Assembly (NCBI GenBank): GCA_031278965.1
Contig: JAITJJ010000011.1
Location: forward strand, 1-24,669
From: Deferribacteraceae bacterium
Lineage (GTDB): Bacteria > Chrysiogenota > Deferribacteres > Deferribacterales > JAISNW01
Direction of reading: 5' to 3'
DNA: 24,669 bases
Shown here: in pieces, positions 15,465 through 22,844 of the stretch
How the letters are laid out: each line of letters starts with the position of its first letter
Numbering within the stretch: the stretch's first letter is position 1
Made by a program: the position numbers and the translations under genes
Notes under the pieces: model-generated
What the model saw: the letters and a program-made list of their open reading frames with translations, nothing else
Database searches by the model: none
What the model was told of the DNA's origin: nothing

Positions 15465-16034
15465 ATGTCCGCGGGCGATGTATTCATAGAAAAGGGGGCG
15501 GAACTCTTTCGCTTTATCCGCCGCAGAGTAAGGTCTGATGAAGATGCGGAGGATATCCTTCAGGATGTTTTCTGTCAATTTCACCGGGCGGAAATCCTGC
15601 TCTCGCCAATTGAAAATATATACGCATGGCTTTACCGCACCGCCCGCAATAAGATAATTGATCTATGGAGGAAAAAGAAGGAGCTCCCAGTCTCCGATTT
15701 TTTGGAGGACGATGACACGGAGGATAATTTGAACGAGATTGTTTCAAACCCGATCAGAGAATTTTTTAGGGCTTTTTATCCGCAGGAAGATGACTATATT
15801 AAAAATATCTTCTGGGAGCGCTTTGAAGCGGCTTTAGACAAACTCCCGCCAAATCAGCGGGAAGTCTTTGAACTAACCGAGTTTGAAGGGGCGACATTTA
15901 AGGAACTCTCTGAAGAAAAGGGGATTCCGATAAATACTCTCATTTCAAGAAAACATTATGCAGTGCTCTCACTGCGGAAGAACCTCGCTGATATCCATTC
16001 GGACATGCTAGGCGCCGCTCCGAAAAAGGAGTAG
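15465..16034 (+). CDS. ECF (RpoE-like) sigma factor
   Basis: A 189-residue alternative sigma factor with only regions 2 and 4. Region 2 includes RSDEDAEDILQDVFCQFHRA and YAWLYRTARNKIIDLWRKKK. An acidic linker of about 50 residues contains LEDDDTEDNLNEI. Region 4 includes LDKLPPNQREVFELTEFEG and the helix-turn-helix TFKELSEEKGIPINTLISRK. The linker is longer than in the sigma factor at 19322. The ribosome binding site is weak, so translation may depend on the small membrane protein upstream, which is its probable partner. No classical zinc anti-sigma gene is present. The gene converges on the sigma-E operon. Confidence 0.92.
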   Translation: MSAGDVFIEKGAELFRFIRRRVRSDEDAEDILQDVFCQFHRAEILLSPIENIYAWLYRTARNKIIDLWRKKKELPVSDFLEDDDTEDNLNEIVSNPIREFFRAFYPQEDDYIKNIFWERFEAALDKLPPNQREVFELTEFEGATFKELSEEKGIPINTLISRKHYAVLSLRKNLADIHSDMLGAAPKKE

Positions 16035-16057
16035 GACGGACGTTTAAGAAATTGGAC

Positions 16058-16089
16058 AACGCCTTCTGCATCACTTTGCAGAAGGCGTT
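16058..16089. terminator. Bidirectional hairpin between convergent sigma-factor operons
   Basis: A perfect 13-base-pair stem (16058-16070 with 16077-16089) and a six-base loop lie midway between the ECF sigma stop and the HtrA stop. No long T-run follows on either strand, so it is a probable but not textbook terminator serving both operons. Confidence 0.65.
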
Positions 16090-16098
16090 ATATAAACC

Positions 16099-17454
16099 TT
16101 ATTCCTTATTAAAAGCTATAAATCTGCTTCCTGAGTTCGTGATTATCTTTAAGCTGATGCTGCTGCCGGGCTTCAGCTCCATATAGGCATCCTGGAACTG
16201 TTTCGCGCTCTTTATATCGGCGCGGTTCATCCAAACTATCACATCACCTGCGGAAAGCCCTGCTTTCTCCGGTGCGGAAGAGCCTGTAATCCCCGTGACC
16301 AGCGCACCCCCAGATATATCAAGCCGATTCTTCTCTTGTTCAGAGAGATCGCGAACCTTTATTGGAAGGAGATCAGAGCTCTTGGCGGGAGCGGTTGTAT
16401 CACTGTCGCCGGTTTTGCGTTCACCGAGTTTTACGCCTATGGTAATACTTTTCCCGTCACGAACGATTGAGAGACGGACGGTATCCCCCGGCTTTTTCCC
16501 GCCAACATATTGGGTAAGAGCCCTTGAATCAATTATATCATTGCCGTCAACTTTTTTAATGACATCGCCGGATTTAACCCCTGCGGTATCCGCCGGATCT
16601 CCCTTTATAACATCCGCCACCAAAGCTCCTTCCGTATCCGGCAGACCAAAGGATTTTGCAAGATTGTTGTCTATATTTTGCAGGGTGATCCCAAGCCATC
16701 CTCTTCTAACCCGACCGTCCATAAGTTGCGGAAGGAGGTTTTTTAGCACATTGGAGGGAACCGCAAAGCCAAGCCCCTGAGAGTTGGCAACTATCATCGT
16801 GTTCACCCCGATCACTTCCCCGTTCATATTTATGAGGGGTCCCCCGGAATTTCCCTGATTTATGGAAGCATCAGTCTGAATAAAGCTGTCGTATGGACCT
16901 GCCCCCAAATTGCGCCCTTTTGCGGAGATAATACCGGCGGTTACCGTCCACTCCAACCCCTGCGGACTCCCTATTGCCACCGCCCACTCTCCAATCTCTA
17001 ACCTATCTGAATCCCCTAGTTTTAGGGCGGTTAGCCTTAATCCCTTTGGCTCAATCTTTAAGAGCGCCAAGTCGGTAAGGGAATCCCTTCCCACCAGAGT
17101 TGCCTCAAATTCTTTATTATCAACAGTTTTAACGGTGATCTTGTCGGCGTTGGTAATCACATGGTTGTTAGTTATGATATACCCTTTGGCGTCTATGATG
17201 AAGCCGGTGCCGAGCCCATCAAACTTATACTGCCTCTCTTCCCCCTGATTCCCGAAAAATCTGCGAAAAAATTCATCGTCCATAAAAGGACGGTTGACCT
17301 GCGTTTTAGTGCCGGTGACCATAACATGGACAACCCCGTTCCTTGTGGATTTCACCACATCCACAAAATTATCGGGCGCTGCGTAAGCAAACGGGGCAAA
17401 CGCAGCGAAAAGAAGTGTCGCTGCCGCCAACCCCCTAAGGAATACGGTGTGCAT
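16099..17454 (-). CDS. degP: Periplasmic serine protease of the HtrA/DegP family
   Basis: HtrA proteases degrade or refold damaged envelope proteins. The 451-residue precursor has a signal peptide cleaved after A25 (FAYA). The protease domain has the catalytic triad H98 (TNNHVI), D128 (LTDLALL) and S203 (GNSGGP). The regulatory LA-loop is present (PFMDDEFFRRFFG). Two PDZ domains follow: the first at about 255-345 (GWLGITLQ, GDVIKKVDG), the second at about 365-451 (GLSAGDVIVWMN). GGAGG lies six bases before the ATG, and the RseB-like gene is 25 bases upstream. As last gene of the sigma-E operon it is both a target and an effector of the stress response. Confidence 0.96.
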   Translation of the reverse strand: MHTVFLRGLAAATLLFAAFAPFAYAAPDNFVDVVKSTRNGVVHVMVTGTKTQVNRPFMDDEFFRRFFGNQGEERQYKFDGLGTGFIIDAKGYIITNNHVITNADKITVKTVDNKEFEATLVGRDSLTDLALLKIEPKGLRLTALKLGDSDRLEIGEWAVAIGSPQGLEWTVTAGIISAKGRNLGAGPYDSFIQTDASINQGNSGGPLINMNGEVIGVNTMIVANSQGLGFAVPSNVLKNLLPQLMDGRVRRGWLGITLQNIDNNLAKSFGLPDTEGALVADVIKGDPADTAGVKSGDVIKKVDGNDIIDSRALTQYVGGKKPGDTVRLSIVRDGKSITIGVKLGERKTGDSDTTAPAKSSDLLPIKVRDLSEQEKNRLDISGGALVTGITGSSAPEKAGLSAGDVIVWMNRADIKSAKQFQDAYMELKPGSSISLKIITNSGSRFIAFNKE

Positions 17455-17479
17455 TATTAACCTCCAAAATTATTTAAAA

Positions 17480-18247
17480 TTATTTTTTATCAGAGCTCTT
17501 TTTTTCATCTATCAACGACTTAAATTCCTCATCGTTGCTGTCAAGTTTTGAAACCACATCTTCCATAAAGGAAAAAGGAACGCTCCCCACCACTGTATAA
17601 CTTGAATTGTCGGTGGTGATGCTGTATATATAGTTGCCGTAAACCACCAATTTTTCCGAACTGCGCCTGCCTTTCTCAGGCGGCGCCCGAAAAACCGAAA
17701 AACGGCTTAGCCCATCCGTAAAGAGCAGTCTTTCAATTTTTTCGCCTTTCATCTCCCTATGAATGTTTACAAAGCCGAAGTAACCGCCCTGCAATTGACG
17801 GCGGTCTTGCCTGTATTCAAATTTATGGTTGGGGGAGTCCGCCCCGTTCAGATTTAGCCCGCGAAAGAGGAGTTTATTCTCATCGTCATATATCTCAAGT
17901 TTTACTATACCGGAGTTAGCGGTATTAACCCAGAACAGGTGGCGGAAACGATCTTTGCTTAACGGTTTATAGTCGTATTGAACTATCTCATCACCCTGCC
18001 AGATGATCCCTCTGGTTGTGTTCAACTGGTAAAATTGACTGCGTATAAACTCCGGAGAAAACCTCTTGTGCATAATATGCTTTGCTATCTCCCGCGCTCT
18101 TCCCGCCTCCCGCATATTTGCGATTCTTTCTTCCGGACACCCGCAATAATCAATATAGCCGTTTTCATCAGCAATCTTATATATCTCGTCCGCAAACACG
18201 CTTCCAGAGATAAAAACGGCGGCAAGGGCTAAAAGGCAATATCTCAT
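17480..18247 (-). CDS. RseB/MucB-like periplasmic regulator, divergent
   Basis: 255 residues with a signal peptide (cleavage after about residue 19, VFA). In classical systems RseB binds RseA in the periplasm and shields it from proteolysis. Assignment here rests on position and on the second half (LFWVNTANSGIVKLEIYDDE, ERLLFTDGLSRFSVFRAP, YTVVGSVPFSFMEDVV), which follows MucB/RseB. It is shorter than typical RseB (about 320 residues). The mature N-terminus, DEIYKIADENGYIDYCGCPEE, resembles the short DUF4124-type strand pair and carries a Cys-Gly-Cys not expected in RseB. The start overlaps the anti-sigma gene by four bases (ATGA), so the two are coupled. Confidence 0.75.
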   Translation of the reverse strand: MRYCLLALAAVFISGSVFADEIYKIADENGYIDYCGCPEERIANMREAGRAREIAKHIMHKRFSPEFIRSQFYQLNTTRGIIWQGDEIVQYDYKPLSKDRFRHLFWVNTANSGIVKLEIYDDENKLLFRGLNLNGADSPNHKFEYRQDRRQLQGGYFGFVNIHREMKGEKIERLLFTDGLSRFSVFRAPPEKGRRSSEKLVVYGNYIYSITTDNSSYTVVGSVPFSFMEDVVSKLDSNDEEFKSLIDEKKSSDKK

Positions 18248-18744
18248 CTGCTAAGACTTACGGTGGAAATACGCCTTTCCGGTATTGCAATATAGTCCTG
18301 CCCGCCTTGCGCCGCCGAATATTCATCCGCCAATTCGGGACCTTCGTTTACATGGGTATAGATATAGCTCGTATACTGACGGGAACTGTCCGTTGCAACA
18401 GGAGACGAGGAGCGGTAAGTGTAGGCGTATAGCATAGTGACAAGGGTTGCAAAAAGTATCACCGCCGCCGCAGACAAACGGGATGCCAGAGAAAACTCCC
18501 TTGCTGATTCTTTAGGTTTAAGAGCGTTTATCTTCACCATAACGGCGGATGAAAGATTTACATCTTCGCAGTTATCTATCCCGTGCTCCCTCTGCACCAT
18601 ATTTTTCATCTTATAGTGGAACATTAACTCCTTTTTACAATCTCCGCAGACTTCAAGATGCTTCTGCAATGCAAGCTGTTCAAGGGGAGACGCTTCAGAA
18701 TCAACAAAAGCGGAAATAATTTCCTTAAATCTTTCGCATTTCAT
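18244..18744 (-). CDS. Zinc-containing membrane anti-sigma factor (RseA-like)
   Basis: 166 residues. The cytoplasmic N-terminus is a ZAS zinc anti-sigma domain: C3 and then H29-x3-C33-x2-C36 (ALQKHLEVCGDCK). One transmembrane helix follows at about 90-108 (AAAVILFATLVTMLYAY), then a periplasmic tail rich in Ser, Tyr and acidic residues. In this architecture the cytoplasmic domain holds the sigma factor inactive until regulated proteolysis at the membrane frees it. The gene starts two bases after the sigma stop and overlaps the RseB-like gene by four bases, so stoichiometric expression is likely. Confidence 0.9.
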   Translation of the reverse strand: MKCERFKEIISAFVDSEASPLEQLALQKHLEVCGDCKKELMFHYKMKNMVQREHGIDNCEDVNLSSAVMVKINALKPKESAREFSLASRLSAAAVILFATLVTMLYAYTYRSSSPVATDSSRQYTSYIYTHVNEGPELADEYSAAQGGQDYIAIPERRISTVSLSR

Positions 18745-18746
18745 AG

Positions 18747-19322
18747 TTAGTTTACCCTGCTAAGCTCATCAGCCAGCCCCTGTTTTAAGAGGCGATCTTT
18801 TAATATCTGCCGTGCGTTAAATAAACGCGACCGGACAGTTCCTACTGGAATTTTTAACATTTCCGAAATATCCTCGTAACTCAATTCATCTATCTCCCTA
18901 AGCACCAGAACAAGCCTTAACTTTTCCGGCAGAGAATCTATAAAGAGCTTTATATATTTTTTAAGCTCGTCTTTAAGTATTTCGCCCTCCGGCGTTTGAT
19001 AGACAGGCACATTATCAAAGAAGTCATATTCCGTATTGTCGCTTGTAACATCCACCATCCATTTGTTTTTATCATACTGGTTTAATGCCAGATTTATGCC
19101 TATCCTCTTTATCCACGCGTAAAAGCCAGCGCGATTTTGCAAAGTGGAGAGCTTTTCATACGCCTTAACAAACGCTTCCTGTGTAATATCCTCCGCTTCC
19201 GCCTCATTTTTTAAGATACTAAGCACAGAGCGAAAAACAGGTTTCTGATATTTCAGCACCAAAAGCTCAAACGCTTGAATATCCCCGCCCAGAACAGATT
19301 CGACTATATGCTCATCCTGCAT
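18747..19322 (-). CDS. rpoE: ECF sigma factor of the RpoE (sigma-E) type
   Basis: A 191-residue ECF sigma factor. Region 2 is well conserved (ILKNEAEAEDITQEAFVKAY, GFYAWIKRIGINLALNQ). Region 4 has SLPEKLRLVLVLREIDELSY and the helix-turn-helix YEDISEMLKIPVGTVRSRLF. The following anti-sigma, RseB-like and HtrA genes identify it as the envelope-stress sigma factor. A sequence matching the sigma-E consensus lies 43 bases upstream, which predicts autoregulation. Confidence 0.95.
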   Translation of the reverse strand: MQDEHIVESVLGGDIQAFELLVLKYQKPVFRSVLSILKNEAEAEDITQEAFVKAYEKLSTLQNRAGFYAWIKRIGINLALNQYDKNKWMVDVTSDNTEYDFFDNVPVYQTPEGEILKDELKKYIKLFIDSLPEKLRLVLVLREIDELSYEDISEMLKIPVGTVRSRLFNARQILKDRLLKQGLADELSRVN

Positions 19323-19355
19323 ATTACCCCCGCTTTACAAAACCTGCCTTTACCC

Positions 19356-19421
19356 TTTACATACTCTGACATTGAAATTAAGCGAAAGTTCATTTAAGGT
19401 TATGTAAATTCTTTATGTAAA
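19356..19421. repeat. Three ATGTAAA motifs around the sigma-E promoter
   Basis: ATGTAAA occurs directly at 19402-19408 and 19415-19421 (13-base spacing) and inverted at 19356-19362, flanking the sigma-E-type promoter. They may be binding sites for a regulator of the divergent rpoE and trxA transcripts. The region is AT-rich, so chance is a real alternative. Confidence 0.35.
19365..19392 (-). promoter_or_regulatory. Sigma-E-type autoregulatory promoter
   Basis: On the minus strand, TGAACTT (19392-19386), a 15-base spacer and GTCAGA (19370-19365) closely match the E. coli sigma-E consensus (GGAACTT, then GTCTGA). The predicted start is about 35 bases before the rpoE ATG. Confidence 0.72.
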
Positions 19422-19465
19422 GAGTATAAGTCATTGGCATGCTGTTATTTGCAATGAAAATCACC

Positions 19466-19494
19466 TTGACAAACCCCTAAAAGAATTATAGCAT
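19466..19494 (+). promoter_or_regulatory. Sigma-70 promoter for trxA-thiG
   Basis: A perfect -35 TTGACA (19466-19471), a 17-base spacer and TAGCAT (19489-19494) predict a transcript start near 19501, about 30 bases before the thioredoxin ATG, with GGAA as ribosome binding site. Confidence 0.65.
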
Positions 19495-19530
19495 TAGTAA
19501 CCAAAAAATAACAGGAGTTTTTAGGAAGCT

Positions 19531-19851
19531 ATGCCACTTATATTGAACACAGAAAATTTTGAAAAGGAGATAGCAGCTGATATCCCCGTATTGGTTGATT
19601 TTTGGGCTCCTTGGTGTGCTCCATGCCGCAAGCTCGGTCCCGTCATAGATTCTCTTGAAGAAGAGTTCGCGGGCAAAGCCAAGATTTGCAAGGTGAATGT
19701 TGACGAAAACAGACAGATAGCAAGCGACTTTTCCATTGTAAGCATCCCCACAGTTATAGTTTTCAAAAGCGGCAGTATTGCAGAACAGTTCTCAGGAGTT
19801 CAACAACGCGCAGTTTATTGCGATTCGTTAAACAAACATCTTAGCAACTAG
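19531..19851 (+). CDS. trxA: Thioredoxin
   Basis: A 106-residue cytoplasmic thioredoxin, full length for the family. The redox site is WCAPC (C29 and C32) after VDFWAP; the usual form is WCGPC, and the Ala variant is common in several phyla. The cis-proline lies in the conserved SIPTVIVF, followed by G-x-x-x-x-x-x-x-G (SGSIAEQFSG). A third Cys at residue 54 (KAKICKVNVDE) and a fourth near the C-terminus are additional. thiG starts four bases after the stop. Confidence 0.95.
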   Translation: MPLILNTENFEKEIAADIPVLVDFWAPWCAPCRKLGPVIDSLEEEFAGKAKICKVNVDENRQIASDFSIVSIPTVIVFKSGSIAEQFSGVQQRAVYCDSLNKHLSN

Positions 19852-19855
19852 CAGA

Positions 19856-20620
19856 TTGGACGCTCTTCTCATATCTGGGAAAGCCTTTAACTCCCGGCTC
19901 TTTGTAGGAACCGGAAAATTCGGAACTTCATCTGTCATGCGCCTTGCGCTTGAGGCAAGCGGAACGGAAATGGTTACCGTTGCACTGCGCAGGGTGGATT
20001 TTTCCTCTGAAAACAATATGCTCTCTGACTTCTCCCCAGAAAACTATCTTATCCTCCCCAATACATCCGGTGCGGAAGATGCAGAACAGGCGGTGCGTCT
20101 GGCGCGTTTGGCGCGCAGTTGCGGCGGCTTTAACTGGATCAAGCTGGAAGTAACGCCGGAGCCCAGATACCTTCTGCCGGACGGGGCGGAAACTCTTAAG
20201 GCCACAGAGATATTAATTAAAGACGGGTTTACCGTTCTCCCTTATATAAACGCCGATCCGGTGCTGGCAAAGCGTTTGGAGGAAACAGGGGCACAGGCGG
20301 TGATGCCGCTTGGTTCCCCCATAGGCACAAACCGGGGGATAGAAACGGAAGCTATGATAGAGATTATTATAGAACAGGCAAGGGTGCCTGTGGTGGTGGA
20401 CGCTGGATTGGGAGCGCCAAGCCACGCGGCAAAGGCAATGGAGATGGGCGCCTCCGCCGTCCTTGTGAACACAGCCATCGCCATTGCACATAATCCGGTT
20501 AAAATGGCGGAAGCCTTTAAGGGCGCCGTCAGCGCCGGGCGCACCGCATATCTTGCAGGATTGGGGGGGAAAAGGAGGTTGTCCGCCCCTTCAAGCCCTC
20601 TCACAGGTTTTTTGAAATAA
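19856..20620 (+). CDS. thiG: Thiazole synthase ThiG
   Basis: ThiG builds the thiazole phosphate ring of thiamine from 1-deoxyxylulose 5-phosphate, dehydroglycine and sulfur delivered as the ThiS thiocarboxylate. The 254-residue TIM barrel has SRLFVGTGKF near the start, the Schiff-base lysine K96 in NWIKLEV, GAQAVMPLGSPIGTNRGIET, and the phosphate-binding VVVDAGLGAPSHAAKAMEMG. The start is TTG at 19856; the alignment with other ThiG N-termini supports it, but there is no clear ribosome binding site, so coupling to trxA four bases upstream is likely. thiS, thiH/thiO, thiF and thiC are absent from the window. Confidence 0.94.
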   Translation: MDALLISGKAFNSRLFVGTGKFGTSSVMRLALEASGTEMVTVALRRVDFSSENNMLSDFSPENYLILPNTSGAEDAEQAVRLARLARSCGGFNWIKLEVTPEPRYLLPDGAETLKATEILIKDGFTVLPYINADPVLAKRLEETGAQAVMPLGSPIGTNRGIETEAMIEIIIEQARVPVVVDAGLGAPSHAAKAMEMGASAVLVNTAIAIAHNPVKMAEAFKGAVSAGRTAYLAGLGGKRRLSAPSSPLTGFLK

Positions 20621-20631
20621 CACGCCCTAAA

Positions 20632-20685
20632 TTAGGTATTTGGAATAGTGATTTGCCCTTTTGAGGTTACTTTTGCAATTTTCAT
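20632..20685 (-). pseudogene. Severed AbrB/MazE-type antitoxin gene
   Basis: On the minus strand an excellent ribosome binding site (AAGGAG, eight bases from the start) leads into MKIAKVTSKGQITIPNT and then TAA. The text up to IP is the near-invariant first strand of AbrB/SpoVT swapped-hairpin DNA-binding domains, as in MazE and VapB antitoxins (..xVTSKGQITIPxEIR). The protein stops after 17 residues where about 60 more are expected. The rest of the antitoxin and any toxin are missing. Confidence 0.7.
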
Positions 20686-20772
20686 AATACTGTCTCCTTA
20701 CATTCCTTACTCAATCAACCCTCTTTAACCCATAATAAAGCTGGTGAACCGAAAATAGTGAATAAAAACTGG

Positions 20773-20801
20773 TTTTATCAAGCCAAATATTGTTTTATAA
20801 T
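20773..20801 (+). promoter_or_regulatory. Probable promoter of the glp operon
   Basis: A perfect -10 TATAAT (20796-20801) has a weak -35 (TTTTAT) seventeen bases upstream. The transcript would begin near 20808, only about a dozen bases before the first ATG at 20821. GGAGAAGAGG, the likely ribosome binding site, would then fall partly upstream of the transcript start, so the true start may be slightly earlier or another promoter may be used. Confidence 0.4.
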
Positions 20802-20820
20802 GGAGAAGAGGTAAAAAACT

Positions 20821-21189
20821 ATGAAAATATCAAGGTTATTAATCATAATCTCAACCGTTGCGGCGGTTTTGGGGGTTATATCCCGTTGGAGCAACACCTT
20901 TGCAGGGCGTTTTGGTTTTGGCGGAGATTATTTCTTAAAAACCGCCCTCCATAACAGTTACGCGTATCTCATCATCCTATTCATCCCCCCGCTTATCTTT
21001 GCCGCAACAGGGAGGCTCACAAGGCAGAATGCAAAGATTACCGCTGTTTGCGGGGCAATTGCAACACTTCTCCCCATATATTTTCTTATAGCAAAAAATG
21101 ATGACGCTTTAGGCACGCTTATCCTTATTGCCGCAGGAATCGGTCTTTTTGCAGGCGGGTTTCTAAGGCTTTTCGGCAAAGCAAAATAA
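20821..21189 (+). CDS. Small integral membrane protein upstream of glpA
   Basis: 122 residues with four hydrophobic segments: about 4-20 (SRLLIIISTVAAVLGVI), 47-62 (AYLIILFIPPLIFAAT), 72-90 (ITAVCGAIATLLPIYFLIA) and 97-117. No charged catalytic motif and no family I recognise. The glpA ATG lies two bases after the stop, so the two genes are almost certainly cotranscribed and probably coupled. A role beside the membrane-bound GlpABC complex is possible but unproven. Confidence 0.75.
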   Translation: MKISRLLIIISTVAAVLGVISRWSNTFAGRFGFGGDYFLKTALHNSYAYLIILFIPPLIFAATGRLTRQNAKITAVCGAIATLLPIYFLIAKNDDALGTLILIAAGIGLFAGGFLRLFGKAK

Positions 21190-21191
21190 TC

Positions 21192-22844
21192 ATGAAGCCT
21201 TCCGCCCCTTTTTCAAACAATCACTACCCTGTTATAATTATCGGCGGAGGAATCACAGGGATTGGGATATTAAGGGACCTCTCCATGAGGGGGATAAAAG
21301 CCCTCCTTGTGGAGCAGAAAGATTTATGCACGGGCACAAGTTCCCACTTTCACGGTCTTTTGCATAGCGGTGCCCGCTATGCGGTTTCAGATGGAGAGGC
21401 GGCTAAAGAGTGCATGGAAGAGAACCTTATATTAAAAGAGATTGCTCCCCATGCCATTGAACGCACGGAAGGATTTTTCGTCTCAATTGACGGCGATGAA
21501 CCTGCTTACGCGGAGAAATGGGTTGCGGGATGCGCCAAAGCAGGGATACCCACAGCACGGGTTGATCTTAAAACCGTCGTTAATCTTGAACCTAATTTAC
21601 GCGGAAATATGACCGCAGTTTACCGGGTACCCGACAGCGCTGTGGACGGTTTCCGCCTAATATGGCAGAATGCTTATTCCGCCCAGAGTTATGGGGGAGT
21701 TTTCCGCACCTATGCCGCCGCAACCGCTATCCACTCAGAAAATGGGGCGGTGACGGGGATTACTATAACCAATATTCTCACCGGGGAGAGTGAGCGTATA
21801 AGTTGCGATTATCTGGTAAATGCGGCGGGTTCTTGGGTGGCAGCCGTTGCCAGGCTTGCGGATATTCCCATAGGGATAACCCCTGACAGAGGGTTGCTTA
21901 TAGCTTTTAACTACAGATTTACAGAGCGGGTTATAAACCGGCTGCACCCTGCTGGGGATGCGGATATATTCGTGCCCCACGGTGCAATCACAATCTTCGG
22001 CACCACCTCTGTTAAAGTTGAAAATCCGGCAGATACAGCTGTTTCTTCAAAAGAAGCCCTTTATATGCTGAATATTGGCGAAAAGGTTTTTCCGGAGCTT
22101 AAAAGCTACAGGATATTAAGGGGATTTGCCGGCACGAGACCTCTCTTTTCAAACGGCGGCGGGAGGGACGCCACCCGCAACTTTATGGTTATGGACCATG
22201 AAAACGATGGATTAAAAGGGTTTATCTCCATCGCGGGCGGGAAACTGACGACTTATAGGTTGATGGCGGAAAAGACAAGCGATCTTGTTTGTAAAAAGAT
22301 GGGGATAGACAAGCCGTGCCGCACCCGTCTTGAACCGCTTGTAAAAAAGATAGATAAAAAGGTATATAAAAGGGCGCGGGCTTATTTCCCAAAGTTGGGG
22401 ATAGATTTAAGCATATCGCGGCAAGGGGATAACTTCCGTAACGTCTTAAACCGTATAGCCTCTGACAAGAAAAAATCCGCCCTCTTATGCGAGTGTGAGC
22501 TTGTTACAAGGGGGGAATTTGAGGAGGTTCTATTCCGCAGCGGGAATTATCCGATTGAGCATTTAGAGCTTACTTTGGGGACTCTCTCGGATGTTCGGCG
22601 CAGAACGCGGATCGGGATGGGGACGTGTCAGGGAAATTTCTGCGCCTATAGGGGAGTTGGAACGATTGCTGAAACTGGAGGGGTGCCGGATACCGACCTT
22701 TCACTCATACTAAATAAATTTATTGAGGAGCGTTGGGCGGGCATCCGTCCTCTCCTCTGGGGGGTTCAACTTAAAGAAGCGGAGCTTTCACGGGGTATCT
22801 ATCAGACTATCTTAAACTCCGCCGGGGAACCTTATGAAGAGTGA
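21192..22844 (+). CDS. glpA: Anaerobic glycerol-3-phosphate dehydrogenase, catalytic subunit A
   Basis: GlpA oxidises sn-glycerol 3-phosphate to dihydroxyacetone phosphate with FAD and passes electrons through GlpB/GlpC to the quinone pool. The 550-residue protein begins with the FAD-binding dinucleotide fold (IIIGGGITGIGILRDLSMRG, glycines 18-23), then CTGTSSHFHGLLHSGARYAV, the substrate and flavin region FAGTRPLFSNGGG, and SIAGGKLTTYRLMAE. The C-terminal third carries the BFD-like [2Fe-2S] domain typical of GlpA: LLCECE and GMGTCQGNFCAYR supply the four cysteines. The gene overlaps glpB by 11 bases. Confidence 0.96.
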   Translation: MKPSAPFSNNHYPVIIIGGGITGIGILRDLSMRGIKALLVEQKDLCTGTSSHFHGLLHSGARYAVSDGEAAKECMEENLILKEIAPHAIERTEGFFVSIDGDEPAYAEKWVAGCAKAGIPTARVDLKTVVNLEPNLRGNMTAVYRVPDSAVDGFRLIWQNAYSAQSYGGVFRTYAAATAIHSENGAVTGITITNILTGESERISCDYLVNAAGSWVAAVARLADIPIGITPDRGLLIAFNYRFTERVINRLHPAGDADIFVPHGAITIFGTTSVKVENPADTAVSSKEALYMLNIGEKVFPELKSYRILRGFAGTRPLFSNGGGRDATRNFMVMDHENDGLKGFISIAGGKLTTYRLMAEKTSDLVCKKMGIDKPCRTRLEPLVKKIDKKVYKRARAYFPKLGIDLSISRQGDNFRNVLNRIASDKKKSALLCECELVTRGEFEEVLFRSGNYPIEHLELTLGTLSDVRRRTRIGMGTCQGNFCAYRGVGTIAETGGVPDTDLSLILNKFIEERWAGIRPLLWGVQLKEAELSRGIYQTILNSAGEPYEE

